DNA of 34,460 nt, from assembly GCF_022829345.1 (NCBI RefSeq), contig NZ_JAKSXV010000049.1:1-34460 (forward strand), written 5' to 3'. Below, in pieces: positions 24,503 to 34,046 of the stretch (positions are counted from its first letter, which is position 1; each line of letters opens with the position of its first letter). Source of the stretch: Methylobacterium sp. J-090 (GTDB lineage Bacteria > Pseudomonadota > Alphaproteobacteria > Rhizobiales > Beijerinckiaceae). Made by a program: the position numbers and the translations under genes. The notes under the pieces are model-generated. The model made no database searches. It was not told where the DNA came from and saw only the letters and a list, made by a program, of their open reading frames with translations.

Positions 24503-24610
24503 CGGGTCGGGTGTTTGAACTCGTTCGGTGGGCGAGGCGCAACGCGGAGTCCCTCCCCAGTATGGGGCGGGATCCAGGGCGTCGGACGGTCCCGTGCGGT
24601 GGCGCGCCGT

Positions 24611-24904
24611 CTAGTGAATCGGCGCGTCGTGCTTATGGAACGCCTTGAGGCGGCGGTACACGGGGGTATCGTAGTTCTGCGGCGTCTCGTCCTCGCCCGT
24701 GAGCCAGCGGAACAGGTCGCGGTCGGGCACCTCGATGAGGGCCTCGAACAGGGTCAGCTCCGCGTCCGTCAGGGTGCCGATCTCGGCATCGGCGAAGCGG
24801 CCCATGATGAGATCCATCTCGCGGATGCCGCGATGCCAGGCCCGGAAGAGGGTGCGGCGGCGGCGCGGATCGAGGTCCGCGCTGGTGCGGGTGGTTCCGG
24901 ACAT
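24611..24904 (-). CDS. sdhE: FAD assembly factor SdhE
   Basis: 97-residue SdhE/Sdh5 protein that promotes covalent flavinylation of succinate dehydrogenase SdhA. The conserved segments RRRTLFRAWHRGIREMDLIMGRF (the RGxxE/RG motif region) and LFEALIEVPDRDLFRWLTG are present. ATG 24904 gives the usual family length; the open upstream frame adds low-complexity sequence. It is divergent from recG and upstream of mfd, an arrangement common in Rhizobiales. No functional link with repair is implied by the sequence. Confidence 0.93.
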   Translation of the reverse strand: MSGTTRTSADLDPRRRRTLFRAWHRGIREMDLIMGRFADAEIGTLTDAELTLFEALIEVPDRDLFRWLTGEDETPQNYDTPVYRRLKAFHKHDAPIH

Positions 24905-25104
24905 GGGCTCGCCTGTGATGCTGTGATCCTGTGACAACGGGATCAGTGGCTCTTGCCCGTGCCGATGCGGCATCCGCGCCGGGACCGGGTCTGCTGAGAT
25001 GTATATAGAGGCCCCGCGCCGCGTCACCATCCCGCCCGGCGCATGCGCCAACCTCTTAAGGCGGGCGCCGTAGCCTCCGCGAAAACCGCCCTCGCCCGAG
25101 CCGC

Positions 25105-27249
<2,145 letters not shown>

Positions 27250-27259
27250 GTCCTCCGCC

Positions 27260-27291
27260 GCCAAGTTCATGAGTTGGCTCATGAACTTGGC
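27260..27291. terminator. 32-base perfect palindrome after recG
   Basis: gccaagttcatgag (27260-27273) pairs with 27278-27291 around a TTGG loop. It is AT-richer than its surroundings and has no T-run. It could end recG transcription or serve as an operator for the downstream PAS-GGDEF-EAL gene, which starts 50 bases later. A second short hairpin (ccccgc/gcgggg) follows near 27314-27330. Confidence 0.55.
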
Positions 27292-27340
27292 GTCAACGTC
27301 TCGGCGTGTAAGCCCCGCCCGAAGCGGGGATTGCGGGACC

Positions 27341-29818
27341 ATGCCGAGTGAGAGTGCGGGCCTGAGTGCCACCCCCCTGATCGAGCGCTGGCAGGCGGCG
27401 CGGCGCTCGGACGCGGACATTCCGTCCTACGAGGCCGTCGTCCTCGGCAATCTCGGGCGTCACGCCGATCACGCCGCCCTCGTCGCCACGCGGGCGGGTC
27501 AGCCGCATGCCATCCTCTGGAGCGGAGCGCGGTTCCTGGCCTGGCTCCATCGGGATTCCGGTTCGGCCCGCGAAGGCGGGACACCCGCGGCGGAGCGCCT
27601 CGACGTGACCGACCTCAGCGAGGACGTGCGGCAGCCCCTGCACGAGGTGGTGGAGCGGGCCCTGACCCTTCGCGGTCCGGCCCGCACGCGCTGCGACCGC
27701 GTCCATGACGGGATCGTCACCAGCATCGAGTTCCTCGGCATCCCCCTGGCGCGCCGGGACGACGCGCCCCTGGTGCTCGTCAGCCTCATCGGTGTCCAAT
27801 CCCGCTACGATCTCGTCAAGGCGATGTTCGGCGCCACGGACCAGGGCATGCTGGCCCTCAGCACGATCCGAAGCAGCAACGGACGGGTGAGCGATTTCAA
27901 GATCGTCGCGGCCAACGAGGGGGCGGCCCGCCTCCTCGGCGGCACCATCTCGGATCTGCAATGGCAGCGCCTGACCCGGGTTTCGGCGTGCTTGACCCAG
28001 GGCGACGTCCTGGGCCGCCTGATCGGCGTGATCACGTCGGAGCGCCGCGACGTGTTCGAGGTCAGCCTGAGCGGCGCGGACGGGCGCGATCTGCACCTCA
28101 AGATCGAGGCGGGCTGCATCGGCGATCTCCTGGCCCTGACCTTCGTGGATGTCGGGGACCTGAAGGCCCGCGAGGCGTCCGCCCGCCTCCTGTTCGAGAA
28201 CAACCCCCTGCCCATGTGGCTGATCGATCAGGGCACGCACCGCTTCCTGGCGGTGAACGACGCGGCCCTGACCCATTACGGCCACAGCCTCGAGCGTTTC
28301 TACGCCATGACCCTGGCCGATCTCGAGCCCGTGGTCACGGGGGCCCTGCCGGCCGCAACCGAGCTTTACGGACCGGCCGCACCCCGGACGCACCTGCGGG
28401 CGGACGGGTCCTGCATCGAGGTGACCCTGTTCGAACGCATCCTCGATTTTCACGGCCGCTCCGCCGTCCTGACGGCGGTGATCGACGTCACCGAGCGCCG
28501 CCGGGCCGAGGCCCGCATCGCCCACATGGCGCATTACGACGCTCTGACCGATCTGCCCAACCGTGTCCTGTTCCGGACGCGGTTGAGCGAGGCCATCGCC
28601 CGTCACCGGCCATCCGGCACCGGGGCTCTGGTTCTCTTCCTCGACCTCGATCACTTCAAGACCGTCAACGATACCCTGGGCCATTCCGCGGGCGACGAAC
28701 TGCTGCGCGGTGTGGCCGGGCGGTTGACCGGTTGCCTGGAGGGCGGCGACCTGGTCGCCCGCATGGGTGGCGACGAGTTCGCGATCCTCGTCGAGCGCGA
28801 CGTGTCGGTGAAACTCCTGTCCGCGTGCCTCATCGAGGCCGTGAGCCGGCCCTTCGCGATCCAGGGGCAGGAGGTTCGGGTCGGCGTCAGCATCGGCGTG
28901 GCGCGCCTGCCCCGCGACGGCACCGACCCCGATCGCCTGCTGCGCAACGCCGACCTCGCCCTTTACGGGGCCAAGGGCGCCGGCCGGAACACGCACCATT
29001 GCTTCACCGTCGCGATGGAGGCCGCGATCCGGGCCCGCCGGGACCTGGAGCAGGATCTGCGCGCGGCCTTCGCCGGCGGCGGCCTCGAACTCTACTATCA
29101 GCCGGTGCTGCTGGCCGCCTCCGGGCGGCTGATGGGGTTCGAGGCCCTCCTGCGCTGGCGCCACCCCGAGCGCGGCTTCATTTCCCCGGCGGAGTTCGTG
29201 CCCATGGCCGAGGAGACGGGTCTCATCGGCCCCATCGGGGAATGGGTCCTGCGCACGGCCTGCGCCGAGGCGGCGTCCTGGCCCACGTCCCTCCGGGTCG
29301 CCGTGAACCTCTCGCCGATCCAGTTCCGGGATCGCGGTCTTCCCGGCGTGGTGAGGCGGGCCTTGGCGGAGGCCGGACTCGCGCCGGACCGCCTCGAACT
29401 CGAGATCACCGAGACCGTGCTGCTCGCCGAGAACGCGTCCAACCTCGCGGTCCTGCACCAGCTCAGGGCGCTGGGCGCGCGCATCGCCATGGACGATTTC
29501 GGCACGGGGTACTCGTCGCTGGGCTATCTGCGGTCGTTCCCGTTCGATCGCATCAAGATCGACCGGTCGTTCGTGAGCGAGATGGAGACCCATCCCGAGG
29601 CGGCCGCCATCGTCCGCGCCATCGTCGACCTCGGCGCCAGCCTCGGGATTCTCACGACCGCGGAGGGCATCGAGACGGACGGGCAGTTCCAGCGCCTGCG
29701 GGCGGCCGGATGCGACGAGGTCCAGGGATTCCTGTTCGGTCGGCCGATGCCGGCCGGCGAGATCCGCGGCATGATGCCGGACGAAGCGCACGGCATGCCC
29801 TTGCGGCGTGCGGGCTGA
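27341..29818 (+). CDS. PAS-GGDEF-EAL cyclic-di-GMP signalling protein
   Basis: 825-residue cytoplasmic protein with no membrane segment. An uncharacterised N-terminal region (about 1-155) is followed by one PAS-like region (about 160-275) and a clear PAS domain (about 279-390, FENNPLPMWLIDQGTHRFLAVN). The GGDEF domain has an intact RMGGDEF (about 474-480), so cyclase activity is possible; the upstream RxxD inhibitory site reads EGGD and is lost. The EAL domain is complete: FEALLRW (about 600), VNLSPIQF, ELEITET, MDDFGTGYSS, IKIDRSFV, AEGIET and the final QGFLFGRP. It is therefore a candidate phosphodiesterase. ATG 27341 is chosen because the open frame before it overlaps recG. It stands alone, convergent with the DUF502 gene. 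Confidence 0.94.
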   Translation: MPSESAGLSATPLIERWQAARRSDADIPSYEAVVLGNLGRHADHAALVATRAGQPHAILWSGARFLAWLHRDSGSAREGGTPAAERLDVTDLSEDVRQPLHEVVERALTLRGPARTRCDRVHDGIVTSIEFLGIPLARRDDAPLVLVSLIGVQSRYDLVKAMFGATDQGMLALSTIRSSNGRVSDFKIVAANEGAARLLGGTISDLQWQRLTRVSACLTQGDVLGRLIGVITSERRDVFEVSLSGADGRDLHLKIEAGCIGDLLALTFVDVGDLKAREASARLLFENNPLPMWLIDQGTHRFLAVNDAALTHYGHSLERFYAMTLADLEPVVTGALPAATELYGPAAPRTHLRADGSCIEVTLFERILDFHGRSAVLTAVIDVTERRRAEARIAHMAHYDALTDLPNRVLFRTRLSEAIARHRPSGTGALVLFLDLDHFKTVNDTLGHSAGDELLRGVAGRLTGCLEGGDLVARMGGDEFAILVERDVSVKLLSACLIEAVSRPFAIQGQEVRVGVSIGVARLPRDGTDPDRLLRNADLALYGAKGAGRNTHHCFTVAMEAAIRARRDLEQDLRAAFAGGGLELYYQPVLLAASGRLMGFEALLRWRHPERGFISPAEFVPMAEETGLIGPIGEWVLRTACAEAASWPTSLRVAVNLSPIQFRDRGLPGVVRRALAEAGLAPDRLELEITETVLLAENASNLAVLHQLRALGARIAMDDFGTGYSSLGYLRSFPFDRIKIDRSFVSEMETHPEAAAIVRAIVDLGASLGILTTAEGIETDGQFQRLRAAGCDEVQGFLFGRPMPAGEIRGMMPDEAHGMPLRRAG

Positions 29819-29872
29819 GGGGCTCAGTCCAGGTCCGGTCCATCGCTTCGCGAGGGCGGATGGGGGGCCGCC

Positions 29873-30649
29873 TCAGGCCTCCGTCCCCTGGGGGACGGGC
29901 GAAGGCGCCAGGGGAGCCGCCTCCGCGCCGCGCGCCGCGCGCAGGGTCGCGGCCATGGCCTGAATCCGCGCGTGCGGGTCGTCGGGCTGGATCACGCCCG
30001 CCGACATGACGAGCTTGGCCGCGTCGTCCACGCTCATGGCGATCTCCACGATGTCGGCGCGCGGCAGGTAGAAGAAGAACCCCGTGGTCGGGTTCGGCGC
30101 GCAGGGGAGAAACACGCCGACATGGTCGCCGCCCGGCGCGAGCGCGGTCTGCACGTCCGGTGCTGCCGGCGCCGACAGGAACACCACCGACCACGTGCCC
30201 TTCACCGGGAACTCGACGAGGCCCACCGTGCGGAACGAGGTGCCGTTGGCGGAAAACAGCGTCTCGAAGATCTGGCGCAGGCCCTTGTAGAGGCCCGAGA
30301 TCACCGGGGTCCGGGCGAGCAGCACCTCGCCGAACTCGACGACGCTGCGGCCGACGAGGTTGGCCGTGAGGAAGCCCAGCAGGGTCACGGCCAGGAAGGC
30401 GATGACGAGGCCGAGGCCGGGGATCGAGAACGGCAGGTAATGGTCGGGCAGGTAGCTCGCCGGCACCAGGGGCTTCACCCAGCCGTCGATGAGGCTGATG
30501 AACCACCACGTGATGTAGATGGTGATGGCGAGCGGCCCGGAGACGATGATGCCGGTGAGGAAGTAGGTCCGCAGGCGCCCGCGCGCGCTCACCCGGGGGC
30601 GGGCGCCGGCGGGCTCTGGTTCGGGGACCGGTGGGATGAGTGTCGCCAC
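29873..30649 (-). CDS. DUF502 family membrane protein
   Basis: 258-residue protein with two transmembrane helices (TYFLTGIIVSGPLAITIYITWW and IPGLGLVIAFLAVTLLGFL) and a conserved soluble part containing PVISGLYKGLRQIFETLF, VEFPVKGTWSVVFLS and FLPCAPNPTTGFFFYLP, all typical of DUF502. Function is unknown. The GTG at 30649 is the best start; the frame is open further upstream but runs into 24-bp repeats and the neighbouring gene. The Shine-Dalgarno is weak, so a short N-terminal shift is possible. Confidence 0.85.
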   Translation of the reverse strand: MATLIPPVPEPEPAGARPRVSARGRLRTYFLTGIIVSGPLAITIYITWWFISLIDGWVKPLVPASYLPDHYLPFSIPGLGLVIAFLAVTLLGFLTANLVGRSVVEFGEVLLARTPVISGLYKGLRQIFETLFSANGTSFRTVGLVEFPVKGTWSVVFLSAPAAPDVQTALAPGGDHVGVFLPCAPNPTTGFFFYLPRADIVEIAMSVDDAAKLVMSAGVIQPDDPHARIQAMAATLRAARGAEAAPLAPSPVPQGTEA

Positions 30650-30736
30650 GGATGCACTTTCGGCCGTGGGGAACGGCGCCCGAGGATCGTCGGCCGGCCC
30701 CGGCCCCCCCTTCTCGTAGAGGTAGCCCCTGTGGGG

Positions 30737-30807
30737 GCCGGGCTCAAGGCCGGCCCCCCGGCCGGGCTCAAGGCCGGTCCCCCGGCCGGGCTCAAGGCCG
30801 GCCCCCG
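30737..30807. repeat. Triplicated 24-bp GC-rich repeat
   Basis: Three tandem units (30737-30760, 30761-30784, 30785-30807) share the core gccgggctcaaggccgg, with one mismatch in the second unit and a one-base deletion in the third. Each is self-complementary (ggccgg/ccggcc), so the array can form alternating hairpins. It lies between the PHB-depolymerase-like gene and the DUF502 gene, in the likely terminator or leader. Confidence 0.85.
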
Positions 30808-30821
30808 AGCCCCGCGCCGCA

Positions 30822-32096
30822 TCAATGCCGGGTCGGGCTTTTCGCGAGGGCCTGCGCGAGGAAGAAGCGCACCATCTCGGCACTGGCGTCGGGCCCGCGC
30901 GGGTCGGTGTAGGAGCCGTCCGGGCTGCCGCCGGACCAGGCGTGGCCGGTGCCGTGCAGCAGCCAGTGCTCCAGCTGGGCGCGCCCATCCGCGTCGGTCC
31001 GCACCGTGCGGGTGTAGCGGGTGCCGCCCGGCGACGTCCCCTTCGTCACCGTCGTGCCCAGACCCTCGGCGGGCGTCGCCTGGGCGATCACCCGCTCGCC
31101 GTTGACGGGGTGGACCGTGCGGTCGCCGTCGCCGTGGAAGACGATGGTGGGCACGGCCGGGCCGTTCCCGCGCGCCTGGACCGCCCCGCCGCCGTTCATG
31201 GCCGCGAAGGCGGAGGGCATGTCGCGCGCCGCCCCGCAGGCGAGGCCCGAATGCACCCCCACCGCCGCGAACAGGTCGGGATAGGTCGCCGCCATGATGG
31301 CGGCCGCCGCCCCGCCCGCCGACAGGCCGGCGACGTAGACGCGGGTGCCGTCGCCGCCGAACTCGGCCAGGACCGCCCGGGCGATGCCGGCGATGAGGGC
31401 CGGCTCGCCGCCCTCGCGCTGCTGGTCGCCGGCGTTGAACCAGTTCCAGCATTTCTGCGCGTTGGCCGAGGGCGGCTGCGCCGGATAGGCCACGAGGAAG
31501 CCCTGCGCCTCGGCCAGCGCGTTCATGCGGGTGCCGGCGGCGAAGTCGTCGGGCGACTGGGTACAGCCGTGCAGCATCACGATCACCGGGAGGGTCTCGC
31601 CCGCCCGGCCGCTCGGCACGTAGACCTTGTAGTCGCGGGCACCGTGGGCACCGGTGAAGCGGCGCGTCTCGAAGCGGGCGCCCTCGGGCACCGGAACCGG
31701 CTTCGTCGCCGGTGTCCGGCCAAATCCTTGACCGAGTCCCTGACCGAGGCCTTCGAGGTTCGGCATCGCCGCCGCCAGACCGCCGGTCAGGCCGCCGGCC
31801 TTGGCGAAGCGCTCGGACAGGGAACGCAGGGCTTGCGTGAGGTCGGGCTGCGCGAGGTCGGGCTGCGTGGGCGCTTCCGCCCGCGCGTCCGGCGCCGTCC
31901 AGGCCCCGGCGGCGTCCGTCGGGGCCACCATGTCGAGGATGGGGCGCGGACGCGTCGCGTCCTTCGGCGCGTCCGCCTCGGGTATCGGCTTGCCCTGGAG
32001 CAGGGCCATCGCCTCGGACAGGCGCCCGGCCTGGGTGAGGCGCGTGACGGCGGCCATGTCGATGGCGGAGAAGGTCGCTGCGTTGAACGGGGCCAT
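30822..32096 (-). CDS. PHB-depolymerase/esterase family alpha/beta hydrolase
   Basis: 424-residue serine hydrolase of the polyhydroxybutyrate depolymerase / feruloyl esterase (LpqC-like) family. The hydrolase domain begins near residue 140 with RRFTGAHGARDYKVYVP and MLHGCTQSPDDFAAGTRMN. The catalytic residues are Ser259 (GLSAGG), Asp325 (HGDGDRTV) and His385 (GTGHAWSGG). The N-terminal 130 residues have no signal peptide. They start with FSAIDMAAVTRLTQAGRLSEAMALLQG, a feature I recall from intracellular relatives, so an intracellular role in storage-polymer or ester metabolism is inferred. Two short in-frame duplications (QPDLAQPDL and GLGQGLGQ) lie in the linker. Confidence 0.88.
   Translation of the reverse strand: MAPFNAATFSAIDMAAVTRLTQAGRLSEAMALLQGKPIPEADAPKDATRPRPILDMVAPTDAAGAWTAPDARAEAPTQPDLAQPDLTQALRSLSERFAKAGGLTGGLAAAMPNLEGLGQGLGQGFGRTPATKPVPVPEGARFETRRFTGAHGARDYKVYVPSGRAGETLPVIVMLHGCTQSPDDFAAGTRMNALAEAQGFLVAYPAQPPSANAQKCWNWFNAGDQQREGGEPALIAGIARAVLAEFGGDGTRVYVAGLSAGGAAAAIMAATYPDLFAAVGVHSGLACGAARDMPSAFAAMNGGGAVQARGNGPAVPTIVFHGDGDRTVHPVNGERVIAQATPAEGLGTTVTKGTSPGGTRYTRTVRTDADGRAQLEHWLLHGTGHAWSGGSPDGSYTDPRGPDASAEMVRFFLAQALAKSPTRH
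31835..31864. repeat. 15-bp in-frame duplication in the hydrolase linker
   Basis: gcgtgaggtcgggct (31835-31849) and gcgcgaggtcgggct (31850-31864), one mismatch, encode the repeated QPDL unit on the minus strand. Confidence 0.75.
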
Positions 32097-32125
32097 GGAT
32101 CGAGAATCCTTGTCGGTGAGGGAGT

Positions 32126-32545
32126 TCAGGCGATGCGGTCGGCGAGCGCCGCCTTGACGGCGGGGCTCGCCTGGAAGGCGCCGAGCACCTGCACGGAGGC
32201 GATGGCGGCGCGGGCGAGTTCGGGACTGACGTCGGGGGCGATGCTGGCGAGACCGAGCACCTGGATGTGGAGCGGCGTCCCGGCGTCGCGCGCCGCTTCC
32301 AGGGCGGCGCGGCTGTAATGCGAGAGGCCGAGTTCGAGGCCTTTGCGCGCCACGGACTGGCGCACGGCCTCGCCCTGGCGTTCGAGCTGATTGCGCACGG
32401 CCGTGCGGATGAAGTCGGCCCGGTTGGCGAAGAAGCCGTCGCGGACCATCAGGTCGATGTGCCCGAGATCGACGAAGCCGAGATTGACCGTGACCTTCTC
32501 GCTGTCCGGCAGCTTCGGCCGCAGGGCGTGAACGTTGTCTTCCAT
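32126..32545 (-). CDS. Ribbon-helix-helix (CopG-like) transcriptional regulator
   Basis: 139-residue protein. Residues around 15-55 (SEKVTVNLGFVDLGHIDLMV, then ADFIRTAVRNQLERQ) match a ribbon-helix-helix fold: one beta strand for DNA contact and two helices for dimerisation. The C-terminal half is helical and Ala-rich, perhaps a sensor or oligomerisation part. ATG 32545 is supported by AAGGGG upstream. A perfect inverted repeat lies just before the Shine-Dalgarno, suggesting autorepression. It sits 29 bp upstream of the PHB-depolymerase-like gene on the same strand, so it probably controls that operon. Confidence 0.8.
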   Translation of the reverse strand: MEDNVHALRPKLPDSEKVTVNLGFVDLGHIDLMVRDGFFANRADFIRTAVRNQLERQGEAVRQSVARKGLELGLSHYSRAALEAARDAGTPLHIQVLGLASIAPDVSPELARAAIASVQVLGAFQASPAVKAALADRIA

Positions 32546-32560
32546 CTGCCAGACCCCTTC

Positions 32561-32582
32561 AGACCATCCGGTTGGATGGTCT
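32561..32582. promoter_or_regulatory. Probable operator of the ribbon-helix-helix gene
   Basis: agaccatcc (32561-32569) and ggatggtct (32574-32582) are perfect 9-bp inverted arms around ggtt. They lie immediately upstream of the Shine-Dalgarno of the RHH gene, within the expected promoter or leader. RHH dimers bind such sites; an RNA hairpin is the alternative. Confidence 0.6.
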
Positions 32583-32755
32583 AGAGATGGCGACGGGATG
32601 GAAAAGCGCAAGGGCCGGCCGGCGTCCTCCGTCCCGGAGGCCGTGTTTCGACGCCCGTCGGGGCGCGTGGCGATGGGGGGCTCGTCCAGGGTCCGACGGG
32701 CGCCCTTGCGTCCCGCGCGCTTCAGGGCTCCGCCCTGAAAACCCGCCGGAGGGCT

Positions 32756-33142
32756 TCAGACCTTGGGAAACCCGGTCTTGTCGCGGAGGATGAAAGGGCC
32801 TGCCGGCGATGTTTCGTCGGCCCGCGACAACGGCCTCCAGAGGCCGAACCGCTTTGCGTCGAACACGGCTTCGTCGAGATCCGCGTTGGCCGCACCCACA
32901 TGGGCTCTGGCGGCCTCATAGGCGTGCAGCATGGTCTGTCGCGGGATTTCGGCGGCCCTCGCGAAGGTCTCCAGCGTCGCGAGGGCAACATCGGAGAACA
33001 GCGCACGACGATGGGACGCGTGACCCCCCGCACCGTGCAGAAGGGCCAAAATGTCCCCGTCCGTGATCGGTTCGCGGCTCGCGTTCTCGATGGCGTTGCG
33101 GATCGTCCGCAAACTCCGCGTGTCGATGACTTGTCGCGTCAT
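32756..33142 (-). CDS. Hypothetical protein paired with the AbiEii-like gene
   Basis: 128-residue soluble protein beginning MTRQVIDTRSLRTIRNAIENA and ending DKTGFPKV. It is mostly helical by composition (TLETFARAAEIPRQTMLHAYEAAR could be a helix-turn-helix, but this is weak). I do not recognise the family. It lies 100 bp downstream of the AbiEii-like nucleotidyltransferase on the same strand and could be its antitoxin or cofactor, although it does not look like an AbiEi protein. The ATG at 33142 has a poor Shine-Dalgarno; a TTG at 33196 would add 18 residues encoded by a 15-bp duplication. A hairpin resembling part of the dispersed repeat (cagggc/gccctg, about 32722-32736) lies behind its stop. 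Confidence 0.6.
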   Translation of the reverse strand: MTRQVIDTRSLRTIRNAIENASREPITDGDILALLHGAGGHASHRRALFSDVALATLETFARAAEIPRQTMLHAYEAARAHVGAANADLDEAVFDAKRFGLWRPLSRADETSPAGPFILRDKTGFPKV

Positions 33143-33143
33143 G

Positions 33144-33173
33144 TCTTGGGATCGCTGTTCTTGGGATCGCTGC
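33144..33173. repeat. 15-bp tandem duplication before the hypothetical gene
   Basis: tcttgggatcgctgt (33144-33158) and tcttgggatcgctgc (33159-33173), one mismatch, lie immediately upstream of the ATG at 33142, where a ribosome binding site would be expected. Confidence 0.85.
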
Positions 33174-33241
33174 GTTTCGCCATCGACACTGCCCAATGTC
33201 CGGCGACGATGGGGGCCGCTCTTCGTGCTCTGACGTTGGGT

Positions 33242-33925
33242 TCAAGGTCGATCGGGTTCAAGCCCGGACTCGCTGACGGCTTGCACCAGGCGTTCGATCA
33301 TCCCGTCGCCAAAGCGTTCTCCACCGTCACACGTAACGAGATCGCCGAACAAGGTGTCGGCCGGGAGCTTAGAAAGATCTTTCAGTCGTTGGAGAAGGTT
33401 GCCGTGAACGTGCCGCGTGGCTTGCAGGGCTGCCATTGCAGAGGGGGGATCACAGATGAGCGCGGTTGCCATATCGAAAACATCACGCGGCTTGAACAAG
33501 GTCGCGCGATAGAGAATCTTCTTGGCGAGAATTTCCGAGACGGGATCAAGTACGAGGGTGCGATCCTCGAAACACAGGACGGTTGTTTCCGCTCCACGGA
33601 TCACGGGACCGGCGACGATGAAATCGATATCCCCAATCGTCGAAACGATTTTGATCGTATTGGCGGATTCGTTGTAATCTTGTGAAATCCGCGCTGCCGT
33701 ATCGTTCAACCTCGGAGAAAGATAGTTCAGGGCCTGCGCATCGTTGAAAAAGAGGTCGATGTCTTTGCTGATGCGGTGGTCGAACCGAAGCATCAGCACC
33801 GTACCGCCGCCGAAGCGGAAGTCGAGTTCGCCGTAGCCGTTGTCTTTGAGGCTGTCCACGATCGTCAAGGCGGAGCGCATGAGCCTCCGCCAGGTCTCGC
33901 GATTCGCGCGGTGGGGCGACAGCAT
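33242..33925 (-). CDS. AbiEii/AbiGii-type nucleotidyltransferase
   Basis: 227-residue member of the AbiEii-like (DUF1814) nucleotidyltransferase family, known as toxins of type IV toxin-antitoxin and phage-defence systems. Active-site elements are FRFGGGTVL (residues 37-44) followed by FDHRISKDIDLF with the metal pair Asp55/Asp57, then the conserved SEILAKKILYR and KPRDVFDMA. It is shorter than classical AbiEii (about 300 residues). The ATG at 33925 has GAGG seven bases upstream. GC content is visibly lower than in neighbouring genes, suggesting transfer. No upstream AbiEi-like antitoxin is present; an unrecognised gene follows instead. The gene looks intact. Confidence 0.85.
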   Translation of the reverse strand: MLSPHRANRETWRRLMRSALTIVDSLKDNGYGELDFRFGGGTVLMLRFDHRISKDIDLFFNDAQALNYLSPRLNDTAARISQDYNESANTIKIVSTIGDIDFIVAGPVIRGAETTVLCFEDRTLVLDPVSEILAKKILYRATLFKPRDVFDMATALICDPPSAMAALQATRHVHGNLLQRLKDLSKLPADTLFGDLVTCDGGERFGDGMIERLVQAVSESGLEPDRP

Positions 33926-33980
33926 GGGATGGCCTCGTGCGACAGGTCCGAGGATTTTTGGTCCGGGAGAGGAGGCGCCG

Positions 33981-34019
33981 CAAGGCTTCGAGGCAAGGCT
34001 TCGAGGCAAGGCTTCGGTG
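33981..34019. repeat. Triplicated 13-bp unit downstream of glmS
   Basis: caaggcttcgagg (33981-33993, 33994-34006) and caaggcttcggtg (34007-34019) are in direct tandem, about 30 bases behind the glmS stop and just ahead of the AbiEii-like gene. Confidence 0.9.
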
Positions 34020-34035
34020 CGGGTTCACCCCGCAC
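34017..34035 (-). terminator. Hairpin after glmS
   Basis: gtgcggg (34017-34023) pairs with cccgcac (34029-34035) around ttcac, 12 bases behind the glmS stop. It is a probable terminator without a T-run. Confidence 0.5.
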
Positions 34036-34046
34036 CCGGACGACGG

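Noticed and set aside
20927..24934. A 1335-residue open frame on the plus strand opposite mfd
   Set aside because: It is antisense to a clear mfd and sdhE, has Gly/Arg/His-rich low-complexity composition and no motifs; long antisense frames are expected at this GC content.
27293..29791. An 832-residue minus-strand frame opposite the PAS-GGDEF-EAL gene
   Set aside because: Antisense shadow of a gene with complete GGDEF and EAL motifs; no domain recognised.
30650..30988. N-terminal extension of the DUF502 protein through the 24-bp repeats
   Set aside because: It would overlap the PHB-depolymerase-like gene and gives GLEPGRG-type repeats unlike the family; the GTG at 30649 gives normal length.
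33142..33183. A 14-codon frame ending in ATGA at the start of the hypothetical gene
   Set aside because: It is encoded mostly by a 15-bp tandem duplication and has no ribosome binding site; possible leader peptide but not supportable.
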